Assembly: GCA_947259045.1 (NCBI GenBank) | Contig: CAMYKZ010000001.1 | Span: 100,555-164,554, forward strand | DNA length: 64,000 bases | From: an uncultured Afifella sp. | GTDB lineage: Bacteria; Pseudomonadota; Alphaproteobacteria; Rhizobiales; Afifellaceae | Direction: 5' to 3' | Part shown: positions 17,836-26,238 of the stretch, in pieces | How positions within the stretch are numbered: the stretch's first letter is position 1 | Layout: each line of letters begins with the position of its first letter | The notes under the pieces: model-generated | Database searches by the model: none | The model's input: the letters and a program-made list of their open reading frames with translations, nothing else | Told to the model about the DNA's origin: nothing | Position numbers and translations under genes: made by a program

Positions 17836-18936
17836 ATGCAGACGGATGTTCTGATTGCCGGCGGCGGCCTTGCCGGACTGGCGCTTGCCGACCGGCTTGA
17901 ACAGGCCGGCATCGATTACCGGCTTGTCGAGGCCCGGCGGAGGTTCGGCGGCCGGGTGCTGAGCGCTCAGGCAGGTTCGACGGGGTTCGATCTCGGCCCG
18001 GCCTGGTTCTGGCCCGAGCAGCCGCGCATGGCCAAACTCGCCCGGCGGCTGAACCTGACGGTCTTTGAGCAATATGCCGAGGGCGATATCGTCAGCGAAG
18101 ACCCGCACGGACACACCACGCGCGGCATGGGCTGGGCCCCGATGCAGGAATCTTACCGGATTGACGGCGGCATATCGCGGATGACCGACGGGCTGGCCGC
18201 CGGCCTGCCGAACGGACGCGCGCAGACCAGTGCGCGACTGGCAAGCCTCGCCTGGAACGGAGCGTCGATCGAGGCCGGTCTCGACGGAGAGGACGGAACG
18301 GCACCGATCACCGCCGGACATGTCGTGCTGGCGCTGCCGCCGAGGGTGGCGGCTGAGACGATTGCATTTTCGCCTGCCCTGCCCGACGACGCGCTTGATG
18401 CGATGCGGCAGATCCCGACCTGGATGGCCGGTCATGCGAAGATCATCGCGCTTTATGACCGGCCGTTCTGGCGCCAGGCCGGGCTGTCGGGCGATGCGAT
18501 GAGCCGCAAGGGGCCGATGGTCGAGATTCACGACGCATCGCCTGCCGAGGGCGGTCCCTATGCGCTGTTCGGATTTGTCGGTTTTCCCGCCGGCGTGCGC
18601 GCGGCGCACCAGGACGAGATGCTGATTATGGCCCGCGATCAGCTGACGCGGCTTTTCGGAGCGGACGCGGCCAGCCCGAAGGAGATTGTCCTTCAGGACT
18701 GGGCGCAGGATCCGCTGACGGCAACCCTGGCCGATCATACGCCCGGCGGGTTGCATCCCGTCTATGGGCGTCCGCGCGCCCTTGCCGATCTGTGGGACGG
18801 GCATCTGATCATGGGATCAACGGAGGTCGCCGCTCAGTTCGGCGGTTTCCTGGAAGGCGCGCTGGCGGCCGCCGACGATGTGTTCGCACTGCTTCAGAAG
18901 AGCGGCGTGGCAGAAATGGCAGGTCCTTCTGTCTAA
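17836..18936 (+). CDS. FAD-dependent amine-oxidase-family oxidoreductase
   Basis: The 366-aa protein starts with the dinucleotide-binding motif VLIAGGGLAGLALADRLEQ, followed by VEARRRFGGRVLSA (flavin binding) and ends with GHLIMGSTEVAAQFGGFLEGA, the C-terminal FAD motif of flavin monoamine oxidases and phytoene-desaturase-like enzymes. It would oxidise an amine or related substrate in the cytosol, giving hydrogen peroxide or passing electrons on. It is shorter than typical amine oxidases (about 450 aa). It follows the ChrR-like cupin gene by three bases and is probably co-translated. Confidence 0.8.
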   Translation: MQTDVLIAGGGLAGLALADRLEQAGIDYRLVEARRRFGGRVLSAQAGSTGFDLGPAWFWPEQPRMAKLARRLNLTVFEQYAEGDIVSEDPHGHTTRGMGWAPMQESYRIDGGISRMTDGLAAGLPNGRAQTSARLASLAWNGASIEAGLDGEDGTAPITAGHVVLALPPRVAAETIAFSPALPDDALDAMRQIPTWMAGHAKIIALYDRPFWRQAGLSGDAMSRKGPMVEIHDASPAEGGPYALFGFVGFPAGVRAAHQDEMLIMARDQLTRLFGADAASPKEIVLQDWAQDPLTATLADHTPGGLHPVYGRPRALADLWDGHLIMGSTEVAAQFGGFLEGALAAADDVFALLQKSGVAEMAGPSV

Positions 18937-19053
18937 CCGTCCGGCCTGCGTTGTATTGTGAAACCTGGCCATATGATTTGAACCTTTGCGGCCGCTCCTG
19001 CATCCAATGATGAATAACAGGCACTGTCGAGCCTGTATCTGCCGGAGCAGGAC

Positions 19054-19404
19054 ATGATGAAAAAAGCACTTCGCCTTTCGCTTGCAGGCGTTGGCCTGCT
19101 GGTGACGATTGCCCCGCTGCAGGCCGCGCTGCCATACATCTGCAAACCGGCGGTGAAAGCCACTGGCGAGGACAATACTCATGCTCTTGCGGAGAAAAGA
19201 GCCCGGATCAACTGGCGCACCCAGGTTATCGACCAGTACGGCACGGCCTTCCTGAAACACCGCGCCGGCATCTCGGATGGTTGCACTCAGGGGTTTGAGC
19301 CCCGCTGGCGTTGCACTTATCGGGCGAAACCCTGCAAGGACCCGGCGCCGGGCAACAGCAATGTTCCGGTCATCAAAAGCCCGGGGATCGGGACGATCCG
19401 CTGA
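19054..19404 (+). CDS. Small secreted hypothetical protein
   Basis: The 116-aa product has a clear signal peptide (KKALRLSLAGVGLLVTIAPLQA) and a mature domain with cysteines at CKPAVKATGED, GCTQGFEP, RCTYRAKPC, likely to form disulfides in the periplasm. GGAG is seven bases upstream of the ATG. I do not recognise a named family. It is monocistronic between the flavoprotein gene and the convergent aas gene. Confidence 0.65.
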   Translation: MMKKALRLSLAGVGLLVTIAPLQAALPYICKPAVKATGEDNTHALAEKRARINWRTQVIDQYGTAFLKHRAGISDGCTQGFEPRWRCTYRAKPCKDPAPGNSNVPVIKSPGIGTIR

Positions 19405-19465
19405 CACCGCAACCCGAACGGAAATCCTGAACACTCAATGCATGACCTACCCGACGAGATGCTGC

Positions 19466-22400
19466 TCACGCCGCCTTGCTGCTCCGGCCCTTGCCGGCCG
19501 TCCTACCACTTTGCCCGAACAGTTCCTCAGCCAGCGCCTTTGCGCCGCCGAGATCCATCTTGCCGGTGCCGAGCATCGGGATGGCGTCGACACACAAAAC
19601 CGTCTTGGGCACCATGATCTCAGCCACGCCCTTCGATCTGGCATGTTTCGCCAAATCGCGCGCATCGGCGCGTTCGGCTTCCGTCAGCAGGATTACCTGT
19701 TCGCCCTTCTTGTCGTGCGGCAGGGCGACGGCGATGCATTGTGCATCCGGCCAGACTTCACCGGCCAGAATTTCGGTGGCCGCCAGCGAGACCATTTCGC
19801 CGCCGATCTTGGCGAACCGCTTGGCCCGGCCATTGATGGAGATGAAACCGGCATCGTCGATGGTGACGATATCGCCGGTATCGTGCCAACCCTCGTGCGG
19901 CGGTTCGATCACGCCGGGATTATCGGCTTTCAAATAACCCAGCATGACGTTCGGGCCGCGAACATGCAGACGCCCGCCCTCGTCAACGCCCTCGACCGGA
20001 TCAAGCCGGGTTTCCATCGCCGGCAACAACCGCCCGGCACTGCCCGGCTGGTTGTTCATCGGCGTGTTGATCGACAGAACCGGCGCCGTCTCCGTGGTGC
20101 CGTAGCCCTCCAGAATGCGTACGCCGAATTTTTCCGCCCAGGCGGCCCGGGTTTCCGGCCGCACCCGCTCAGCGCCGGCAAAGACATAACGCAGCGAATA
20201 GAAATCATAGGCGTGGGCCATGCGGGCGTAACCGGACAGGAATGTGTCGGTGCCGAACATGATGGTCGCATTGGTGTCGTAGGCGATCTCCGGCACGATG
20301 CGGTAATGCAGCGGCGAGGGATAGAAGAAGATCTTCACGCCGGACAGGAGCGGCAGCAGCGTGCCCGCCGTCAGACCGAAGGAATGGAATATCGGCAAGG
20401 CGTTCAGAACCGTGTCCTGGGCGGAGAAATCGATCAGGGTCGAAACCTGGTAGCGGTTCGCCTGGATGTTTTTGTGCGACAGAACCACGCCCTTGGGCAG
20501 GCCTTCCGAACCCGACGTGAAGAGCACCACCGCCTCGCCCTCCGGCTTTGCCCGGTGGCCGCCGGTCAGCCTGAGGCCGAACCTCGGGAACCGCGCCTTG
20601 AAAGCGGCCCACAGTTTGGCCGGCAGACTGATTTCATCGCGCAGATCCTCCAGATAGATCACTTTCGCCTTGCCGGCGATGACATCGACCAGCGGACCAA
20701 GTTTGCCGATTTCGACAAAGCGGCGCGAGGTGATAACCGTCCTGACTTCCGCAGCCGTCAGCGCTGCGTCAATGCCCGCAGCACCTGCTGTGAAATTGAG
20801 CATGGCCGGGGTGCGGTTATAAGCGTGGCAGGCAAAAAACGAGACCAGAGCGGCCGATGAGTTGGGGAGCAGAAGGCCGAGGCGGCTTTCCGGCTCACTG
20901 ATGTCGGCGAATTTTTTGCCCAGCGCAAATGCGCCAGTGATGATGCGCCGGTAGCCGATCGGGTTTCGCTCGATATCTTCCACCACCTTGCGCTTGCCGT
21001 GCACCGAACCGGCATCGATCAGCGCGTTGAACAGGGTCTGGTCCAGATTGCTGGTCTCAAACACCATGTCGGTCATGACATCGTGCAGCCGGCGGCTCGC
21101 CCAGGCGCGGCGCGCCCGGCCGAACAGGTCTTCCGGCACGACGATGGTGCGTTTCGCCAACACCGTCAGCCTGACCTTCGGCAGCCATTTCAGCGGCAGT
21201 TTGCCGGACAGTCTTGAAAACTTGGAGAATTGCGCGCCGTCGATACGCACCGGGATGATCGGCGCTTCGGCCTTGGCGGCAATCATCGCCGGGCCGTCAT
21301 AGACCTTCATCAGCGAGCCGGTCACCGTCAGCCGCCCTTCCGGGAAGATCACCAGCCGGCGGCCCTCGTCGCGCACGATCTTGACCATCTTGCGCACCGA
21401 AAACGGGCTGGCCGGATCGACCGGAACCAGATCGAAGAACAGGAACGCCGGTTTGACCCACCAGGCTTTGGCAATGTGGGTGTTGATGGCGAACGCCGGT
21501 TTGCCGGGCAGCAGGCAGCCGAGCAGGATCGCGTCGAGGAACGAGGTGTGATTGGCGATGACGACGGCCGGTTCGGAACCGTCGCCATAGGCTTCGATAT
21601 TGTCCACCCGGGCCCGGAACAGGAATTTGACCAGGGTCGCGCCCAGCGCCTTGACGACCTCGTCCGGCAGGAGCTTGATGACATAAAGCGCAACGCCGAT
21701 ATTGACGACGCCGAGCACCACGAGCACGGAGACGACATTGAGGCCGGCGCTGACGGCTAGCGTGCTGGCGGCAGAGACGGCCACCATCATCGTGGCAGAG
21801 ATGATGTTGCTGCCGGCAATCGCCGTGGAGCGGGTTTCATCGTCGGCCTGGGATTGCAGGATGGCATAGAGCGGCACGGTAAAAAACCCGCCGAAGGCGG
21901 CAATTGCGATCATGTCGAGGACGACGCGCAGGCCGGCCCATGACGACAGGAAGGTGACGATGCCGATATCGCTGAGGCCGGCGCTCACAGCAGAATATGC
22001 ATGGGTTGCGGCGGCAAGGTCGATCAGGAAGATCGCCATGCCGAACGCGCCGAGCGGCACATGGCGGGCGGAAATTTCGCCCTTCAGCATGCGCGCTACC
22101 ACAGCGGTGCCGATGGCGATGCCGACGACAAAGGCGGCGATCAGGATGTTGGCGACATTGGCGGAAACATTGAGGTTCGACTTTGCGACATCGGGAAAGA
22201 TCGTGATCACCACCAGGCCGACGGAGAAAAACCAGGCCAGACCGATGGAGGACCGGAACAGCTTGACCTTGGCAAACACAGTTTTGATCGCGCTGAGCGA
22301 TGTGGTGACGGGGTTCAGATCAACGGTTCCATCAGCCTGCAGCGGCAGCGCCGCCGGGATCGAACGGCTGACGGCATAAGAGATGACGGAGAGTACGAAC

Positions 22401-22936
22401 AGGGTGCCGACGACCACTGCGATCTGATCGTTGCCGGCCAGAAATCCGCCGAACAGCAGACCGAGCAGGGTTGCCATGAAGGTCGACGATTCCAGCCAGG
22501 CATTGGCGTCGATCAACTGATCCTCGCGCAGAACCTGGGGCAGGATGGAATATTTCGCCGGGCCGAAAAACGCCGACTGGGTGGAATAGGCAAACAGGCA
22601 CGCCAGGATCATCGGCACCAGTTCGAAATAGAGTGCGATGCCGGCAAGGCTCGCCAGGACGATTTCCGTCACTCGCGTCCAGCGGATGATCTTCGCCTTG
22701 TCGAACCGGTCCGACAAAGCGCCGGCAAGGCCTGAGGCGACCATGAACGGCGCAACATAGACGATTGCGCCGATCAGCAGCGCAGTCTCCTTGTCGAGCC
22801 CGGCCAGTGTCAGGCCGCCATAGGCAACGAGAAACGTAAAGGCGCTTTTCAGCACATTGTCGTTGAAGGCGCCGATCCACTGGGTAATGAACAGCGGCAG
22901 AAATGTTTTGTCTCTGAAAAGAGCTGGCATGGACAT
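19466..22936 (-). CDS. aas: Fused lysophospholipid MFS flippase / PlsC acyltransferase / acyl-ACP synthetase
   Basis: This 1156-aa polypeptide joins three activities. Residues 1 to about 415 are an MFS-type transporter with twelve hydrophobic segments, equivalent to the lysophospholipid flippase LplT. Residues about 440-620 are a PlsC acyltransferase with the catalytic H-x4-D in NHTSFLDA (about 460) and FPEGRLT. The rest is an AMP-forming acyl-ACP synthetase with VVLFTSGSEGLPKGVVLSH (about 808), GYGTTETAP and HDTGDIV. In Enterobacteria LplT and Aas are separate proteins that flip and reacylate lysophosphatidylethanolamine at the inner membrane; here all three are fused. Twin palindromes lie just upstream of its start. 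Confidence 0.88.
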   Translation of the reverse strand: MSMPALFRDKTFLPLFITQWIGAFNDNVLKSAFTFLVAYGGLTLAGLDKETALLIGAIVYVAPFMVASGLAGALSDRFDKAKIIRWTRVTEIVLASLAGIALYFELVPMILACLFAYSTQSAFFGPAKYSILPQVLREDQLIDANAWLESSTFMATLLGLLFGGFLAGNDQIAVVVGTLFVLSVISYAVSRSIPAALPLQADGTVDLNPVTTSLSAIKTVFAKVKLFRSSIGLAWFFSVGLVVITIFPDVAKSNLNVSANVANILIAAFVVGIAIGTAVVARMLKGEISARHVPLGAFGMAIFLIDLAAATHAYSAVSAGLSDIGIVTFLSSWAGLRVVLDMIAIAAFGGFFTVPLYAILQSQADDETRSTAIAGSNIISATMMVAVSAASTLAVSAGLNVVSVLVVLGVVNIGVALYVIKLLPDEVVKALGATLVKFLFRARVDNIEAYGDGSEPAVVIANHTSFLDAILLGCLLPGKPAFAINTHIAKAWWVKPAFLFFDLVPVDPASPFSVRKMVKIVRDEGRRLVIFPEGRLTVTGSLMKVYDGPAMIAAKAEAPIIPVRIDGAQFSKFSRLSGKLPLKWLPKVRLTVLAKRTIVVPEDLFGRARRAWASRRLHDVMTDMVFETSNLDQTLFNALIDAGSVHGKRKVVEDIERNPIGYRRIITGAFALGKKFADISEPESRLGLLLPNSSAALVSFFACHAYNRTPAMLNFTAGAAGIDAALTAAEVRTVITSRRFVEIGKLGPLVDVIAGKAKVIYLEDLRDEISLPAKLWAAFKARFPRFGLRLTGGHRAKPEGEAVVLFTSGSEGLPKGVVLSHKNIQANRYQVSTLIDFSAQDTVLNALPIFHSFGLTAGTLLPLLSGVKIFFYPSPLHYRIVPEIAYDTNATIMFGTDTFLSGYARMAHAYDFYSLRYVFAGAERVRPETRAAWAEKFGVRILEGYGTTETAPVLSINTPMNNQPGSAGRLLPAMETRLDPVEGVDEGGRLHVRGPNVMLGYLKADNPGVIEPPHEGWHDTGDIVTIDDAGFISINGRAKRFAKIGGEMVSLAATEILAGEVWPDAQCIAVALPHDKKGEQVILLTEAERADARDLAKHARSKGVAEIMVPKTVLCVDAIPMLGTGKMDLGGAKALAEELFGQSGRTAGKGRSSKAA

Positions 22937-23018
22937 GATCGACCCCCTTGGTCTCTGTCTTGCGTTACACGCATAAAGTTAAAAGTTCGATGTTCAATCA
23001 AGTGGTAAATCCACAATT

Positions 23019-23064
23019 TGAACATTGTTCATTTTTGCTATAGCGCATTTTTGAACAATGTTCA
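23019..23064. promoter_or_regulatory. Twin palindromic operators upstream of aas
   Basis: Two near-identical palindromes, TGAACATTGTTCA (23019-23031) and TGAACAATGTTCA (23052-23064), have centres 33 bases apart, about three helical turns, so both face the same side of the DNA. The second extends to TTGAACAATGTTCAA. A half-site TGTTCA lies at 22991-22996 nearer the aas start. They lie between aas and the divergent membrane-protein gene and are the size and symmetry of TetR-family operators. No TetR gene adjoins them. Confidence 0.6.
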
Positions 23065-23278
23065 ATTCCTTTTTCCAGAGTCGGGATGACTGGTTAACAA
23101 TGCGTTTTCCGGCCGTTTCCGGCAAATCCCGGCGAAATGCATGAAATCTGCATGCAATCAGCAGGCAACCTGCAAGCAAACCGGGCCTCATTCGGCCAGA
23201 ACGGCATTGTTCGCCGGTTCAGGGCGCACCGTGCGACAACCGAAATGACGAAATGCACCTGAGAAAAGGATGACCGAC

Positions 23279-23677
23279 ATGACCGCAGAAACCCGAGAAA
23301 CTTACCTGAAGATGGCACTTGTCGCATTTGGCGCCATATTCTTCCTGATCTATCCGATGGGGATGGTCTGGCCGTCAGGCTGGGTCTGGCACGGCGGTGA
23401 AGGCCAGTATTACCTGCAGATGATCTGCGGCGTTTATGCCGTGCTCGGCGCCTTCCTGATTGCAGCGGCGCGAAACCCTGCCGCCCACCGCAGCCTGATT
23501 TCATTTACGATCTGGTCAAGCATCGTCCATGCCGCGATCATGGCCGCGCAGGCCGTCGGCGACGGCCATGAAACCGGCCACCTGATCGGTGACGTTCCGG
23601 CACTGCTGCTGGTGGCCGCCATTCTCTGGTTCCTCTCGCCGCAACGCAGCACGGCCAGCGAGGCGATTGGAGCCTGA
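23279..23677 (+). CDS. Four-helix membrane protein, function unknown
   Basis: I use the ATG at 23279 (132 aa), eight bases after AAAGGA; the ATG three codons earlier abuts that site. Four hydrophobic segments are visible (around MALVAFGAIFFLIYPMGMVW, YLQMICGVYAVLGAFLIAAA, LISFTIWSSIVHAAIMAAQA and LIGDVPALLLVAAILWFL) with a VWHGGEGQYY loop. It resembles the small DUF6632-type membrane proteins; I am not certain of the family number. It starts a rightward set followed by OsmC and hydrolase genes. Confidence 0.68.
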   Translation: MTAETRETYLKMALVAFGAIFFLIYPMGMVWPSGWVWHGGEGQYYLQMICGVYAVLGAFLIAAARNPAAHRSLISFTIWSSIVHAAIMAAQAVGDGHETGHLIGDVPALLLVAAILWFLSPQRSTASEAIGA

Positions 23678-23764
23678 TCCAATTCCGACAACCGCGCGCC
23701 GGGAAATACGGTCATTTGCACCTGCACAGCCCGGCGCAAACATATCACAATCAAGGAGACAGAC

Positions 23765-24352
23765 ATGCCGGCAGAAAGGCAGAATGAGATTGAAAAAACC
23801 ACACAGCCCGATCCCATCAGCATCAGATGGCGCCAGCAACCTTTGCGCGAGCTTTATGACAGGAAGCCGACACAAGCGTTGATCACCGACAGCGCCAGGA
23901 CAACATCGGATGTCGTGCCGGTCGGGCAGCCTCTTTACAGCAATGTGACGTGCGGAACCGGACTGCCGGCCGATCTGCGGATCGGCGTCCACAAGGCGCT
24001 CGGCGGCAAGAGCGACCTTCCCGTCCCCGGTGAACTTTTTGCGGCAGCGATTGCAAGCTGCCTCGACAGTGCAACCCGCATGATCGCCAATCTGCTGGAG
24101 ATCCGGCTGGAACATCTGGAGGTGACGGTCGACGCCGGGGTTGATGTGCGTGGCACCTTGCAAATGGATCGCCATGTGCCCGTTGGCTTTCAGACCATTG
24201 ACGTCGATGTGCGCATCTCCGGAGGTCCGGGGGTCACCGAAGCGCAACTTGAGAGGCTTATGGATGCTGCCGAGCGAAGCTGCGTCGTGCTTCAGACCCT
24301 GCAAAATCCGCCCGAAATTCGTGTCAGACGCGAGAGCGGCAACGTCTTATGA
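23765..24352 (+). CDS. OsmC-family peroxiredoxin-like protein
   Basis: The 195-aa protein has the OsmC/Ohr fold with the two redox cysteines in place: Cys99 in AAAIASCLDSATRMIAN and Cys173 in AAERSCVVLQTL. Members reduce organic hydroperoxides using a dithiol. It has a roughly 30-residue N-terminal extension. It lies between a small membrane protein gene (88 bases upstream) and a hydrolase gene, plausibly one operon. Confidence 0.85.
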   Translation: MPAERQNEIEKTTQPDPISIRWRQQPLRELYDRKPTQALITDSARTTSDVVPVGQPLYSNVTCGTGLPADLRIGVHKALGGKSDLPVPGELFAAAIASCLDSATRMIANLLEIRLEHLEVTVDAGVDVRGTLQMDRHVPVGFQTIDVDVRISGGPGVTEAQLERLMDAAERSCVVLQTLQNPPEIRVRRESGNVL

Positions 24353-24465
24353 CCATGCCCGCGCCAGAGCCGGGCTGCTCCTGGAATTCCGGCGCGAACG
24401 ATGCCAGTCTGATGCCAGTCTCGAGACCATCCGTCGGCAGGCACTTGTTTATGACAGGAAGTCCA

Positions 24466-25272
24466 ATGACCAGAAACGACGAAACAGCAATCGGCCGTTC
24501 CATCATCGATGAAGGGCAAGGCGATCCGGTTGTGCTGGTCCACAGCAGCGCCAGTTCCAACCGCCAGTGGCGCACTCTGGTACAGCGCCTGGCGCCGCAT
24601 TACCGCGTCATCGCGCCAAACCTTTGCGGTTATGACGGCGCACCCTCGAACACACAGCAATTGTCGTTCGACGACGATTGCCGGCGTGTGCGCAACGTCC
24701 TCGGCATGGCCTCGGGTCCGGTGCATCTGGCCGGTCATTCCTATGGCGGCCTCCTTGCCATCAAGACCGCGATTGACGATCCGGCGCGCATCCGCTCGCT
24801 GACGTTGATCGAACCGGTGTGTTTTCACCTGCTGCAGGAAGCCGGGGACGATGCCGCCTTAACCGAAATCGCTGCGGTTCGCGATGACCAGAAAACCAAT
24901 GCAAATCGCGGCGATATTGTGGCCTCAGCAAAAGGCTTTATCGATTACTGGATGGGGCCTGAAGCCTGGCCGGCAATGCCTGACGACCGCAAGACTGCAG
25001 TCGCCGCGACCATGCAGAAAGTCGCCGCCGAATGGCCCGGCGCTTTCACTGCGACCACCTGCCTGGCGCAATATCGGGCGTTGCCGTGGCCGACATTACT
25101 GGTGCGCGCCGCCGACACGACGCTTGCGGCAAGCCGCACTGTTGTTCTGATCCATGGACAAATGGAGACGGCCGAACTGATCGAGATCGAACGCGGCGGA
25201 CACATGTCGCCGGTCACCAACCCGGAGCCGGTCAACGCGGCGATTGCCGCGTTCCTGGAAAGAACGGGCTAG
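24466..25272 (+). CDS. Alpha/beta hydrolase
   Basis: I take the ATG at 24466 (268 aa), with AGGAAG five bases upstream; the longer frame from 24349 overlaps osmC and lacks conservation. The catalytic Ser is in LAGHSYGGLLA, the likely acid in LVRAADTTLA and the His in RGGHMSPVTNP; the oxyanion region is VLVHSSASSNRQW. It resembles small haloperoxidase/esterase-type hydrolases. The substrate is unknown. It is the last of the rightward set. Confidence 0.82.
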   Translation: MTRNDETAIGRSIIDEGQGDPVVLVHSSASSNRQWRTLVQRLAPHYRVIAPNLCGYDGAPSNTQQLSFDDDCRRVRNVLGMASGPVHLAGHSYGGLLAIKTAIDDPARIRSLTLIEPVCFHLLQEAGDDAALTEIAAVRDDQKTNANRGDIVASAKGFIDYWMGPEAWPAMPDDRKTAVAATMQKVAAEWPGAFTATTCLAQYRALPWPTLLVRAADTTLAASRTVVLIHGQMETAELIEIERGGHMSPVTNPEPVNAAIAAFLERTG

Positions 25273-25296
25273 CCGATACCACCGGTTCTGTTTCTC

Positions 25297-26160
25297 TCAT
25301 TCCAGAAAGCGCTCGATCCAGCTGTCGTAATCGCCCTTGCGGGAGACCTTCGCCATCAGGTCGGCGGAGGCGATGCCTGCAAGCTCCTTTGGCGGCACAC
25401 CGTCGCGCAGCGCCTTCATGGTATCGTGGATTGCCTGCACGGCGGCGGCAAAGGGCTGGTGACCCCGCAGGCAGACGCGGACATTGCGGCTGGCGAGATA
25501 GTCCTTGTCCGCCAGGTCGGGACCGCCGCCGCCGATGATCAATGGCCGTTTGACCTCTGCGGCAACCGCATCCAGATCGGCACGGTTTTTCACTCCGACC
25601 AGAAAGATGGCGTCGGCGCCGACAGCCTCGTAGGCTTTCGCCCGGGCGATCGTTTCATCCATGCCGGCAAAGGCCGCCGCACTTGTCCGCCCGGCAATCA
25701 CCAGCCCGGGATCGTGGCGCGCGGCAAGCGCGGCACGGACCTTGGCGGTGCCCTCTTCCAGTGAAATCAGCGACGGCTTGCCGCCGCTGCCATAGGGCTG
25801 CGGCAGTTCGGTATCCTCAATCGACAGACCGGAAAGGCCGGCATTCTCCAACTCCTGCACGCTGCGGATAACATTGAGCGCGTTGCCGTACCCATGGTCG
25901 GCATCGGCCAGCACCGGAAGTTCCGCCGCGCGCGAGATGCGAAGCGCCTGACCGGCAAACTCCGACAGCGTCAGCACGATCAGATCCGGCGCACCGAGCA
26001 CCGTCAGCGATGCGACCGAACCGGCATACATGCCGAGTTCGAAGCCGAGATCCTCGGCAATGCGTACCGATACGGGATCATGCACAGAGGCCGGATGAAC
26101 GCATTCAGCGCCCTCCAGTATGGCGCGGAAATTTTCCCGGCGTTTTGTCCATCTTGCCAT
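25297..26160 (-). CDS. Oxaloacetate decarboxylase (PEP mutase/isocitrate lyase superfamily)
   Basis: The 287-aa TIM-barrel protein matches the Mg-dependent oxaloacetate decarboxylase clade (PA4872 type): ASVHDPVSVRIAEDLGFEL, GMYAGSVASLTVLGAPD, LADADHGYGNALNV (metal-binding acidic residues) and LSIEDTELPQPYG. Oxaloacetate would be converted to pyruvate and CO2. It lies 78 bases downstream of the dehydroshikimate dehydratase gene on the same strand and could drain C4 acids arising from aromatic catabolism. Related enzymes accept other 2-oxoacids, so the substrate is a family inference. Confidence 0.82.
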   Translation of the reverse strand: MARWTKRRENFRAILEGAECVHPASVHDPVSVRIAEDLGFELGMYAGSVASLTVLGAPDLIVLTLSEFAGQALRISRAAELPVLADADHGYGNALNVIRSVQELENAGLSGLSIEDTELPQPYGSGGKPSLISLEEGTAKVRAALAARHDPGLVIAGRTSAAAFAGMDETIARAKAYEAVGADAIFLVGVKNRADLDAVAAEVKRPLIIGGGGPDLADKDYLASRNVRVCLRGHQPFAAAVQAIHDTMKALRDGVPPKELAGIASADLMAKVSRKGDYDSWIERFLE

Positions 26161-26238
26161 GACGCTGTTCCTTCCCTCTGAGTCGATCCACTTTTGGCCT
26201 GCACTCGGCCGCCGCGCAACCGGCTTGCGCGCTGGCGC

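Noticed and set aside
17077..18804. Leftward frame of about 575 codons opposite the cupin and flavoprotein genes
   Set aside because: The rightward genes show strong family motifs, codon bias and a ribosome site; this is their shadow.
19277..20860. Rightward frame of about 527 codons opposite the aas gene
   Set aside because: Shadow of the AMP-ligase domain; no family match and starts inside another gene.
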